A program made the translations under genes and the position numbers. A DNA stretch of 64,000 nt from Sipunculus nudus. Lineage: Eukaryota > Annelida > Sipuncula > Golfingiida > Sipunculidae. The stretch is from contig CM049314.1 in the NCBI GenBank assembly GCA_026874595.1, positions 59,067,300-59,131,299 on the forward strand. Reading direction: 5' to 3'. Below, in pieces: positions 50,275 to 61,709 of this stretch. The stretch's first letter is position 1, and every line of letters starts with the position of its first letter. Under the pieces are notes generated by a model. That model saw only the letters and a program-made list of their open reading frames with translations. It was not told the origin of the DNA and made no database searches.

Positions 50275-51948
50275 GGAACACATTCGCTCTTGGTAAATAT
50301 AATAAAGATTTAACTACAGAATACAATACAGTTTTATTTGAAGTAAATATATATATATATAAATAAAAACACAAAAAATGCCCATGGATAAAAAGGCCAC
50401 AACAGTGGTACAAATACACCTTCTACAGTACAAATACACTTCTAAGAAATAAAAATGCCTGTGCGTATCAGAATATCTCGTCATTTGTTTTTCTACTCAT
50501 AAATACTGTAAGAATTACCACACGTTTTGGTCAAAATGCACACAAAAACAAACATTATATTAGATTTTCTTATGCTCACAAGACTTTCAACTAGTCACCT
50601 TTGTATGAAATGAAAAATCTTTAGTTTGGATTCTACCAGGATATTTAGGGCATTATTGTTTGACAAGCATATATTATTTCTAAACAGTATTTCACATGCA
50701 TATTATTTCCGGCATAGAATATTTCGAGAATTCAAATTATACGGAGATACCGATGGATATCTGACCAGGAGGAAAACTGTAATTAAATTTTTCATAATCA
50801 TAAAGTACAGAGTGTCACCTTGTGGTAATGCTCTTGATTGTGGTCTCAAAATAATAAAACAAATTCATTAGTAATGTTATATAATCCAAACAATACTCAT
50901 TTTTTCATAAGTATTTAAATAACTTGTCATGTACGCTGCAAATATGTACAATATAGATCAATACAAAAATAATTGTGGCATAGTTAGAACAGTTATTGCA
51001 ATCCTTTGTTACACTAAAGCTTAAAACGACAGCTAATCAACATATCCTTTATATATTTGGATTATGATTCTATGTTATCAAGCCCTGTTTGTTAGGGTCA
51101 TGTAGTTTTAAATGTTAACATGATGATAATAAGAAAAAAAAGCAGACAGTGCCCGGTGAAAAGGGTCTATGAAATGACCTATCATCATATGTATATATAT
51201 TATACAGTTACACGGAAAAATAGAATATCGAACATCCAAGATTTTAACATACAACTTTTATCATTTTGATAATAAATATAAAAGTAAGTTGTCAGATTTA
51301 AGCATATTTTTATGAAACTGTAGTCAAATTACAGTCTGTTACATTAAAAGAACAACATAAAGCCTTGTGTATTTTTTGTCATGGTGCATTTTGATTTTGG
51401 GCTCCCATTTTATAGTTGTCACATGGTCCAGTTTTAAATGAGTACTATATATAATGTACGTGCGTACCTTTCGATGATTTCTCTATAATAATGTTTAATG
51501 GTACTGTTTCAATAATGCTGCTCTGACTGAAAATGTACCTGTGTATTTATTGTTTTACCGATGAACACTGATCGTATAGTTACATAGCAACAACATACAT
51601 TAACATGGAAAGTTTAAACATCATTTCTGACAATTTTCATATTATCACTACTGATTTGCCTCTTTTATTACTGTTACTGTTTTTTGCGATGTTTGTCAAA
51701 GAATTTATGAATTTAAAACGGTAGGCCTTTTACACGCAATGCGCGTATTGATCGTCAGCAGTGTTCGGGTCCAATGAGCATGCAGTATTGCTGGTGTTGT
51801 CCTGTGATATTAAAACACAAACCAGAGGAAAACCTCTCAGCTTAAGGAAACAACACAAATAAAAATACTCATCTCTCCTGCCAATAACAAGGACCGAAAC
51901 GTGGGCTCTCTTTACCGGCCTGGTAGCGATGCATTTGTTTTTAGTGTG

Positions 51949-52301
51949 TTAACTTGGGCACCTGACCACACATCTTCGTATTGTCTCGCATTTCTGTTCA
52001 TGTCGGCACGTGAAGACTCCGCAGACTTCCTCAATCCAGCATTTTGTTTCGGGAGGATAACAGAACACGATTGTGCAACCGTTCCTTGCCATCGGGGCAG
52101 CCGCTGAAATATTTTACTTCATTAAATACCATGCAACAAAAGCTCCAAAAACACACGAGTATTAGGTAAAATATATTAATAACACTGAAATGGGTACTCT
52201 AATACTCGTGCCCGAAAATAGTTGAGTACACGAGTTCCAAATCAGCACTCGAGGTTAGATTTCGGGCTCGAATCCACAAGACATATTGATTGATTTATTA
52301 T

Positions 52302-52357
<56 letters not shown>

Positions 52358-55300
52358 TATATATATATATATATATATATCATATGCATTTCTAAACTGG
52401 TAGAATTTTTTTATACAAGTATACATAAACTCTTTCTAATAACAGTGCCTTATTGTTTTGCAAAAAGTACTTATGAAGTATTAAAAATACCAACCGATCA
52501 TTGTTATCTTTACCTTAAATATATATTTGTAGGCTGTCGTAATAATGACGAGTATACAATATCATACAGAAACGGTCACGTGGATAATCGGACCTGACCT
52601 GACCTCAACTCGAATAGCCATGGGGTACCACAGGAATCAAATGTATAGACAAGAATAGGCAAATATGATTCATTATTTACCCGAAACGTGAGGAATAATG
52701 ATATCTTAAAGAAATATAATTACCTATGTCGGACGCAGGTAGTGGTCTGTCATCCTCACGGTCACTTTCAGTGTATAACCGGTACCGCATCAGTCCTTGG
52801 CAGAGCTCGCTGGCCCTTTGACTTCGGAATGATTTGTACAAGTCAGAGGACTCTAGTGTCACAGGGATGTAAATTCCCTCCTTTCGATGCACATCTCCTT
52901 GTCCGACCTGAAACACATTTTTTAAGATAATATACACATCTAGCATTTAAGTGATTGACATACAGTTTCCAAAAGGAACTTAGTTAGCTGTACAATATAC
53001 CTACGGGAGACATGTGTAGGTTACCTTTTTACGTATACAGTGTAAGGTACCACGAACGGCCAATAAGGAACAGTGTTTACAACAGATTACATATTTACTG
53101 ATACTTTTGTGTGTTAGGACTTATTTAATACTCGAAACTGTAGATTCCCTAATACCTTTCAGTTATAAATTGACTATCTACTGAAGTCGATTTTATGATT
53201 AGACCTGAGTCAATACCAGTGAATATTCATTTTAAATAATTAATATGACTTTGCAAGCTTTTCACATGTTTCCCAGGAATGAGCGAATGCTATTATTATT
53301 CATATCTGAAATAATCCACAAGAATATCATTACCATGTGAAACAAAGTTTCCTTTGTGTATCTGCCTCATGTGGATGTTATTTTTTTTAATTAGAACACC
53401 ATATATTCCGTGTATTTCAATATGATATAGTGTACCTTATTTATATGTCGTTTAATTTCATTATTTAAATTCAGTGTAATATTTTTTTATGTTGTATAAT
53501 TCTGTTTGATTTAGTGTAATGCTATGTTATTGAGTAAAATGTTATGTATTTTTGTGGAAGTAGACGCTCTTTTAAGTTTTCTATATAATTCCATTACAAC
53601 CCTTGTAATTTATTATTATTCCATTAAATGTCGTGAGATTCTGTGCTGAGAGGATGATTTTGTTAACATACTCTTGCTTCGGGGTGACGCCCACTTTCGA
53701 TGAATGTCGCTAAAGTTTCGGGATCTGGACGGCCTGTTTTATCCAAAGGTCTCAGGAAACATGCGGGTCTGCCGTCATAATGCATTTTATATACACTGAC
53801 TCCCTGAAATCAGAGAGTTGTCCTTTTATCAGGGACGGCATATTCTATATACACACTTTTTATAACTATGACTTGATTAAAGGTAAACAAGACTTGAACA
53901 AGATAAAAAAAATAATCTCATTGAATTAAATTAAGGTTATTCTTTTTTCCTTTGTAAGCATATATTTACGACTTGGTTTATCCTTTTTTTTTTAATTAGA
54001 TGATCCAGTCCACTTTTTATAACCTGCTTGTAATGTTGAACAGTCCTTGAATATCTCGTATAGTGTACCAGCACATGTAACATGTTATTGGTCATTACAC
54101 ATAAACATCATGTCTATATACCTGAACATATACCTTAAAAAAAAAGAAATAAATACCTGTTTGAAGTTATGTAAAACGTGAAACTGTCGGTCGGGAAGTT
54201 CAAATTCTTGTTCGTCTGTCTCTGTATTCACGCTGATTTTTTCTTCTCCATCTTGCGTCCTTATGTTCATTTCCTACAAAGGTAGCAAGAAAATATGTTA
54301 TATAATTTATATAATATATATATATACTATATGTGTTAAGGAATACTCAATGATACATGGAGAGCAACCATGAAAGTTAAAATATATGAGAGTATCCCCC
54401 CACCTAGGCCATTTCCGATTTTATTTGTTAATAAACTATATACAAGAGAAAAAAACTCCCATGCTTCAAAAGGCGTAAATTAATGTGTAATTGTTATATA
54501 ATTTGTCGGCAGATGACAGGACCTGTCCTATTCTCATTAGGTTTATCGATGAGACCGGTTTAAATGGAATGGGTATCCTCTAATAACTAGAGATTAGAGA
54601 GTTTTGAGAAATTGGGACGACTTTTAAAGGGGCCTAATGTTCCTTAATAAACTAAAGGTAATTCCTTGTAGCTACCATAAAAATAGGCTAAAACATGTGA
54701 ATATCATCGCACACAGGCTGCTTGTTTTATTTAAATCAATATATTTATATTATGCGCGCGGGGGCCGGCCAAAATAATCAAAACAAATTCATCAAGGGCA
54801 TCTGGCAGCAAGTCAGATAAGTCAGAGCTTTGCAAATGACATTTTGCAACAAGTGACCATTCTACCGCCGTATATATGCAACCTACCACCTAAAGTTACA
54901 TGTATTTCCCATTTGTCAACATTACAGTGTTTACAAACATGTTGTTGAAAAACAAGTTCATGAAGGCCTTATAAGAATTTTTCAAAACAAAAATTACCCT
55001 TAGATCATTAATATATATACACAGAGGAAGCCAGATATAACATAAATTTTTCTTCAAAAGGTAGGTTATTGACTACCTTAAGGTCTTTAACCTGGCCTAA
55101 TGCTCATCGGAAAAGTATTTTGTTTAAATGTGTTACCGACATATCCTACGTAATTGATAACTAGTAAAATCGATCTCCGTGTAAAATATTCCTTACCAAT
55201 ACATCCGACAATTTAACAAGATTTGCTTTAAACATAATGTAGGGAGAATATATATAGTCAATTTCTACCTTGACACAGTCGTCCCTGTGTTTATGACGTA

Positions 55301-55516
55301 AATGCATGCCCAGCAGAACGGCTGCTGCAACTAGGGCAACCACAAAAACTGTCGTCACACCGAGAATCAAACAACATTTCTTTGAATTTTTGGGCTTGGT
55401 GATCTCTTGTTCGACAAACTGTGGATTAAAATGTAATGTTTTATAAATATTTCAGTGGAAATAACAATATGATGGTAGTTAAATTTGTTCACAAAACAAT
55501 AATATCTGAGATTTCT

Positions 55517-55554
<38 letters not shown>

Positions 55555-55566
55555 AAATCTCTTTCT

Positions 55567-55637
<71 letters not shown>

Positions 55638-56022
55638 ACGGGGTGTATAGAAGAGTACTCCTTTGTAAAGATTTCTTTCTAAGCGAAGTGATTCGAACGT
55701 CGGACATATGCGTCAGCGAAATGGCTTTTAATCCAGGATTTTCATACACAATGTTCCCAGGGCAAACGTATTAACTTAACATATGTTGGCTTGCCAAAAT
55801 GACGCCAAACTTAAGGTCCCGGGGGAAAGTTTCGTTAAGAAATAACAGCCTCATAGTTACGAGGTAAATTAACCCGTAGCATGTGAAAGCGGACAGAGCA
55901 TTCCCGCTAGTAAAGCTTTTTTTCCAGCGGAGCGGCAGGAATGCCGGACATGTGCGAATCAGGGATCGGCTCTGTCATTTTTCCTGAGCATAATTTACTT
56001 GGAACAATATAAATCTTCTACA

Positions 56023-56088
<66 letters not shown>

Positions 56089-56271
56089 AATAGAGAAAGA
56101 CAAACCCACAGAAGGACAAACGTTTCCACAAATAACAAACGGACAAAAGATCCTCGATCACAAAATTAGGTCATTCGTTTAGCAGCCTACCTTATCATTT
56201 TGCTGGTATGGTGGCGGAGGGCCAGTCACACTGAACACTTGAACATCCAAATCTCTGCCTTTGGGCGTCAT
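51949..56271 (-). CDS. BRICHOS-domain type II membrane protein, copy 5 (272 aa, 6 exons)
   Basis: Exons: 56271-56191, 55418-55269, 54273-54157, 53803-53672, 52907-52724, 52103-51949. All introns are GT-AG. Exon lengths (81, 150, 117, 132, 184, 155) are identical to copies 2 and 4. Order: proline-rich tail (GPPPPYQQ), membrane anchor at about 43-65, BRICHOS-like domain with Cys131 and Cys196 and HVLHNFKQ, then the eight-Cys tail at 222-272 (spacing 4-6-5-4-5-5-3, charge about +2, ending RCPS). Against copy 4 I count 39/44 identical residues in exon 4 but only 24/51 in exon 6, most of them cysteines or neighbours of Cys. R-S-Q-R at 188-191 is a furin-type match. Exon 2 lacks the internal Met seen in the other copies. 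Intron 1 holds a CT/TA microsatellite and a second TA run. Confidence 0.85.
52306..52380. repeat. (TA)n microsatellite
   Basis: TA run with one TTAA interruption, in intron 5 of copy 5. Confidence 0.95.
53430..53640 (-). repeat. Degenerate ATTACA minisatellite in intron 4, copy 5
   Basis: Imperfect AATTATACA/ATTACACTAAAT units at the same intron position as in copies 2 and 4. Confidence 0.5.
54815..55075. repeat. Dispersed repeat, copy 2 of 2
   Basis: Relative of 3125-3440. It lies inside intron 2 of gene copy 5 and has no counterpart in copies 2 and 4, so it inserted after the units separated. Confidence 0.4.
55519..55634. repeat. (CT)n and (TA)n microsatellites in intron 1, copy 5
   Basis: A CT run (55519-55551) and a TA run of more than 60 bp (55570-55634). 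Open frames across them on both strands are artefacts. Confidence 0.95.
56029..56080. repeat. (TA)n microsatellite
   Basis: A second TA run in intron 1 of copy 5, ending in a short ACACAC tract. Confidence 0.95.
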
Positions 56272-56436
56272 GTTTACGGTATACCAAATGTGAGGTTGTT
56301 TGTCGATTGTGTGTATACCTCAGAAGTCTACTATAAACTAACCATGCTGGTCAAGTTGGCCTGCACAGTACTATCTTATCGCAGCTCAAACACTTTTTAG
56401 CCTGGACGCTGCCAGGATATATGCGTCAAACGTTGT

Positions 56437-56544
56437 CTTATTTATGATGGCACATGAACTTGCTTGATTGCCTCATGTCTCTAGGCAAGAGTAATTGTTG
56501 ACTACCCGCCAAGGTTAGCAACAGGGAGGTAAACACCTCACATG
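56437..56544 (-). promoter_or_regulatory. Candidate core promoter of copy 5
   Basis: TATA-like ATAAATAAG (56437-56445), about 166 bp upstream of the ATG, and E-box CATGTG (56539-56544), 94 bp further upstream. Confidence 0.5.
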
Positions 56545-57405
56545 TTAAGTAAAGTAGGTTGATTAGTCAATATATTACCTTCTAGCTCCCGCATCAAGCA
56601 TAAACCAGATAAAGATGCTTGCATTTTTATAATCCCTTGATAAATATATATACCTTCTTTGCATGGGTCCAAGGAGCAATACTTGCAGATAAACAAATGT
56701 AGACTTACCTATCCTATAAATTATCAATTTGTTTACACCAGTATAGTTTCATTTTTTTGCTTACTGCACATGAATGTGGATTGATAGCTCTACCTTTAAA
56801 GAGAACTGCCTCCTTAAGATCACTTTTACTGCTTCAATGTTTCAGGGCAAACACTCGATCTAAAAAAAACTTGGACACGTCTGGATTTGCACTTTATAAT
56901 GCTGTACTCCATACGGAGCTGCACAACAACAGCAGAGATATGAACACTGCAAGGTATGAAATATCACTTCCCGAGAGGGAAATATACACACGACCCCTCT
57001 ATCACAGACTTTTGAAGGGGCATTTTGTTATCCTAGTAATTAGTGTAAATATAACGTATGTTTATGAGAGCGCCATGGCATGTGGGTGACCTTGGTCAAT
57101 TAACAAAAATGAAGGACGTCATGTTATTGTTAGGCCTTCCCTATTTCCGATTTAGAAGGCATCGGGCCAGGTCAATTTAGGCTTCTCCAATGTACCATTT
57201 TCCTGATGGCGGGGTTCAAACCACTGCATTAAGCCAAATGCTAACTTCTTAACAAAAAAAATGATATATAATAATGATTCTTTTATAATATAGATATGCC
57301 CAACCTGGTCAGTAGCAGGGGTAAGGGGATATAGCAGTATGCCTATTTTTATCCCACACACGGGAATTACGGCAATTAGTCGTTGTAGTAGCATATGCAC
57401 ATAAG

Positions 57406-57408
<3 letters not shown>

Positions 57409-57456
<48 letters not shown>
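57409..57456. repeat. (TA)n microsatellite
   Basis: TA run at the left edge of the inverted Penelope-type pair at 57457-57712. Confidence 0.95.
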
Positions 57457-57457
<1 letters not shown>

Positions 57458-57712
57458 CGAATGTAAAGATAAACAGTGACGCCTTTCAGATAGACTAACT
57501 AGTTTATTAACACACAAGCTTTCGAAGCACACCGGCTTCTTCGTCAGGGGGTATGTAAGTAGGAACGTGTAGAGAGATGTTCGTGTACTCTACATGTCCC
57601 ATTTAATTATCACCTGACGAAGAAAGCTCGTGTGTTAATAAATTAGTCTATCTAAAAGGCGTCACTGTTTATCTTTACCTTCGCTTCAACTACAAACTAA
57701 CACGGCTTTTCC
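57457..57712. mobile_element. Inverted pair of Penelope-type termini
   Basis: The left arm (57457-57550, minus) and right arm (57608-57712, plus) carry the same module: CTGACGAAGAA...GTGTGTTAATAAA...TAGTCTATCT.AAAGGCGTCACTGTTTATC. The right arm continues to AACTAACACGGC, also seen in the Penelope remnant at 29655. About 60 bp of spacer separates the arms. The right arm lacks most of stem II. No coding sequence. Confidence 0.65.
57515..57552 (-). ncRNA. Hammerhead-ribozyme-like motif, second type
   Basis: CTGACGA (57541-57547), a perfect 5-bp stem GAAGC/GCTTC (57535-57539 with 57524-57528) and GAAA (57520-57523), in hammerhead order on the minus strand. Stem III is short and unclear. One extra base sits before stem II. 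Confidence 0.45.
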
Positions 57713-57723
57713 ATTTTTATTTA

Positions 57724-57907
57724 CAGTGAAACCTCGTTGTGTCGAACTCGCTTAAGTCGAATACCCTGCATATGTCGAAGTTAAAGACTCGGTATTCCGG
57801 ACAACTCGAGTTAAAATATTACCAAATAAAACCCGCTTGTGTCGAACCTCGGATGTGTCGAAGTTTTCTTAGGGTCCCTTCGACTTTGACACAACGAGGT
57901 TTCACTG
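57724..57907. mobile_element. 184-bp TA-flanked MITE (pogo/mariner-like ends)
   Basis: Perfect 20-bp terminal inverted repeats beginning CAGTGAAACCTCG, with TA on each side as target duplication. The interior repeats the words TGTGTCGAA three times but has no transposase. CAGTGAAACC ends are typical of pogo/Tc1-mariner MITEs. Confidence 0.85.

Positions 57908-57910
<3 letters not shown>

Positions 57911-57971
<61 letters not shown>
57911..57971. repeat. (TA)n microsatellite
   Basis: TA run directly right of the MITE. Confidence 0.95.
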
Positions 57972-57976
<5 letters not shown>

Positions 57977-58164
57977 GGTGTGCATTTTATTTGAATATCG
58001 AAATAATTTAGCTTTTAAGTGGTCCTTATACACCTTCTTTCATATTTTTTTAATTTTGATTTATTCATGCTTTTATCCTATGAGACAATGACTAGAAAAC
58101 ACAGACAAACCATATATATTTTTTTCCGTTTTTTTTAAGATTAAATGATTTGATAGAAGTTTAC

Positions 58165-58404
58165 TTTCAAAATTTACTCTCCACTCTATATTCCTCAATA
58201 TTAATTTTTTTATTTTGAAAATGATAAGCCTAGAAATGGGTCGTTTTCAACTAGTTACAGGATATTCAAACAAATGTCTTTACGAGTCAATTCATAAGAA
58301 ACAGTGTTCATATAATTGATGTCAACACAATAAGGAAATTATCCAAGGATGTTGGGGGACGCCTGCGCTCCAATCCGTGTTCACTGTTTAATAAAGTCGT
58401 CTTG

Positions 58405-58465
<61 letters not shown>

Positions 58466-58760
58466 GCTCTGTTCTGAAGTACAATCAATGAATCATTATT
58501 TATTGACCTTTGGGAGGAAGTAGTTAAGGGGAATCCCCCATGCAATGATTAATCAAGTGACAAACACCATAAGTCTACTAAGTTGTACAATACACATACC
58601 TTTAAACCATTGAGACATTTTAACCTTTGACTATACGAGTCATATATACAACTTCTTCCCCCCCCCCCCCCCCCCCTCCCGCCCAAGAAAACAGCCAGTG
58701 TTTGTTAACTCGGCATGTATTCTCAGAATAAATCAACCACTTTGGACACCTTTGTTACGC
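58165..58760. repeat. Tandem duplication, copy 1
   Basis: Direct repeat of 58775-59290: shared GAAAATGATAAGCCTAGAAATG, TGCGCTCC, ATCAATGAATCATTATTTATT, GGAGGAAGTAGT, CAATACACATACCTTT and CAGCCAGTGTTTGTT. This copy has a (TA)n expansion (58408-58462) and a poly-C run (58658-58677), and no open frame of note. Confidence 0.85.
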
Positions 58761-58774
58761 CACGGTTTTATTCT

Positions 58775-59290
58775 TTCCCTACTATACATTTCTCAATATT
58801 AAATCGTTTAGTTTGAAAATGATAAGCCTAGAAATGGCGTATTTTTCAGCTGATTACAGGAAATACAAAATAAGGACTTTACCAGTCAACTCATATGAAA
58901 CAGTTTTCATATACATGTAGTTTATAACAACCTAATTTGGATGTTAGCGGACGTCTGCGCTCCCTACCCATGTTTTTTTTATTTAGCAAAGTCATCTTAT
59001 AATATATATGTAGCTCTGATCTGAACTACTATCAATGAATCATTATTTATTGACCTTCCGGAGGAAGTAGTGACGGGGAATCCCCAATGCAACGATAAAT
59101 CAACTGACAAAGACCATAAGTCTGCATAGTTGTACAATACACATACCTTTGAACCATTGAGGCAACTTAACCTTTGACTATATGAATCCTATATACAACT
59201 TCTCCCCCCTGAAGACAGCCAGTGTTTGTTTACTCGGCATGTGTTCTCAGAATAAATCAACCACTTTGGACACCTTTGACTTGCTACGGT
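58775..59290. repeat. Tandem duplication, copy 2
   Basis: Right-hand copy of the duplication, with only a short TA stretch (about 58996-59009) where copy 1 has about 55 bp of TA, and CCCCCC where copy 1 has a long C run. The end of both copies reads TCAACCACTTTGGACACCTT. Confidence 0.85.
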
Positions 59291-59299
59291 TTTATTTGT

Positions 59300-60679
59300 C
59301 TCTCAGGCTATTTGTAGCCCTTTGATATGTGTATCTGTCTCGTTGTTCTGCGATAAACCTTTTGTTTTGACTGTTTGAATTACTCTAATTAATGCTTATC
59401 TACGTGCCTAAAGGAAAAGCAAGTGTTTCATTGTTTATCCTTGCCAACGTGGATACTTCTTTAAAGTCGCCAGCCAATGTTGAGTAACATGTTATTTCGC
59501 AGTTTTGGAGTTATTAACTGTTCGATTACTTTCACTTTTCTTTTGTTTATACAGATACGATTAATCGGATTTAAACATTAAACAAAATCCCATCTCCCTA
59601 AAATGTTTATTCAATATTTTAGTCATGATAACAGACGGAACTAATTATACTATATCTGCTCTCTGTTATTGTCCAGAATAGCTTACCCTGGTCTATAGCT
59701 AGTGGAAAATGCAAAACCACAACAAATAACTAATAAATATGTGCTTTATACAGCTACTGGACTTGTCCCTTATTCATCATTAAAAATCATCGTGTATCTA
59801 ACAATGACTCAGGAAGGTTTTATTTCGCACCGATTTAGAGATAATAATATAGAAATGGCTTTACAATAAATATTCTGAATATATTTATATTATCCGCCTC
59901 TCACAGTTTGCGAATATAAACGAAAAAGCTAATTGCCCTATTTTATATCTGGTTCATATTGATAAGACGCTGTTATATATGTGTATAGATTCATGAGAAA
60001 TTAAAGAGCTGATTATCTATGACACATAAGTGTAACATTTATTTCATAATCGAACATCTGATGTTTTCTTTAAGCTGCACTTTCACAGCTATTCACACGT
60101 ACGCGTCAGTCTATACAATAATCTATTTACAGTTACATTACAAAACATCTCTAATGAGTATGAATCATACTATAGCTGACCTTGAGGAAAAAAGTTGAGC
60201 AGGTGTTTGATAACTCTTATTAAATAACAGGTCAAAGTACGCTTTGTTCCCGCTTCATCGGCCTATTGTGACATTAAGACTATCCGTTGCCAGCAGAACA
60301 GGTACCAGCCGAGCGAGGAGTGTAAGCAAGGAGTGTTGTTTGTTTTAATTTACTTACAAAACTTACAAATTACCGACAAGACCACACGCTGAGAAAAAGA
60401 GGCCCGACACCCAACCTGTACGAGATTGGGTGCACGTGGGTTGCCGGGCATGATCAATATGAAAAAAGAGAGAACAACGTTAATATTTTATTATCTAAGA
60501 TCATGAATGTTTAAGTTGATTTGCTGAAACGTGCAATATCATAAGACAAAGTCAATTTAGTATTTGACAGTTAATGAATACAATATCAATACAATATGTT
60601 TGGCACCACAGAGCAACATTGCTCATGGCTAATTGCAGAGCAAATTTTTTTCAGGGCTAAAAATGGGCTTCTTTTGATG

Positions 60680-60722
<43 letters not shown>

Positions 60723-61690
60723 ATGATAAACCCGGTATACCGGGCTTATTACCGGAGTTTGGGAATTATAGTAAACGAGATGTGGAATGTTGGCTCATTT
60801 TTTATTGCAAAAGTTAACAGAAAATATATGTTTTCAGGGGGAAACTCTCTCAATAGGATATGTATAAATATTTTTTTACATTTATTTTGTGGCGTTGTGC
60901 TCGTAGCAAAAAAAAATTCATACCCCGGTATGGTCAGTGATGATGTTTACATTGCAAACCGGATTGAGACGAGGGGATTTTCGGTGATATTTGACTGGAT
61001 TCTATCGTTGGACGTATAAAGATTAGGTTGATGTGAGGAGCACATGAAAGATTTATTAAATGTGCAAGGAAACTGTTCCTGAAGAAAGAAACAGAAATAA
61101 TCATACCTTGTAAGTAGCAGAAGCGGACCAAACGGGACTCCATGCAAAGGATCCGTATCCCATTTTAAGCCACCGCAACCCTTTTTTTATCGTATCAGAC
61201 ACATTTTGAGGTCTGAAACCCCCGCCATTACTCCACCCCACCCCTGTTCTTGAAACTGGGACCTTGAATTAGGTTTTGTGTCATTAATCCTCCTGTGTTG
61301 AGCTCTCCATTTCATAAAGCGAGAAACATGTGTTTTTCTCTTTTACTGACCACGCACGCTGGTGAGAGCCTCGTTCAAATGTAAGGCAAGACATGCTCTA
61401 ATACCTCACTGAAAGCAAGCGTTATTCATATGAACAATAGTCTGAGGTTGAGTGACCACGATGCACGCGTTCCGGTCATTGCCGAGAGCAGTTCGGCTGT
61501 GCTTGGTCTAACCTCCGTGCAAGTCAGTTAAAACGGAAAAATCACTCAAAATTACATGTACATTAAAAATTATTTATTCTCATATCGCTCATGTCAATGC
61601 AGGAATAACCTTTAAAATGATGTATGGCACAGTGTTGTACACAACGCGGTTTTAGAGAATATTGCGAACAAATGTGGACCGAATTCCTTT
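59300..61690. other. AT-rich DNA without a recognised gene
   Basis: No supported gene. It has a (TA)n run at 60682-60719. The plus-strand frames at 60596-61019 cross or flank that run and have no motif or conserved partner. Confidence 0.45.
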
Positions 61691-61694
61691 TATA

Positions 61695-61709
61695 ATATAT
61701 ATATATATA

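Larger units (their letters stand above)
12740..57280. repeat. Tandem array of five segmental duplicates, each with a BRICHOS gene or remnant
   Basis: Five head-to-tail units: about 12740-20150, 20155-26555, 26560-31655, 31660-48750 and 48755-57280. Each shows the same landmark order: a 250-bp noncoding block, then exon 6, 5, 4, 3, 2, 1 of a minus-strand gene (some exons missing), then a conserved upstream block with TATA-like box and E-box, then a distal CTCC/CACTTTTACT-type block. Introns and flanks also align, so whole genomic segments were duplicated, not just coding sequence. Size differences come from pearl-like, Penelope and microsatellite insertions. Boundaries are approximate. Confidence 0.85.

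Noticed and set aside
57739-57972. 77-codon frame ending in poly(Tyr-Ile)
   Set aside because: It is the MITE read through into a TA microsatellite.
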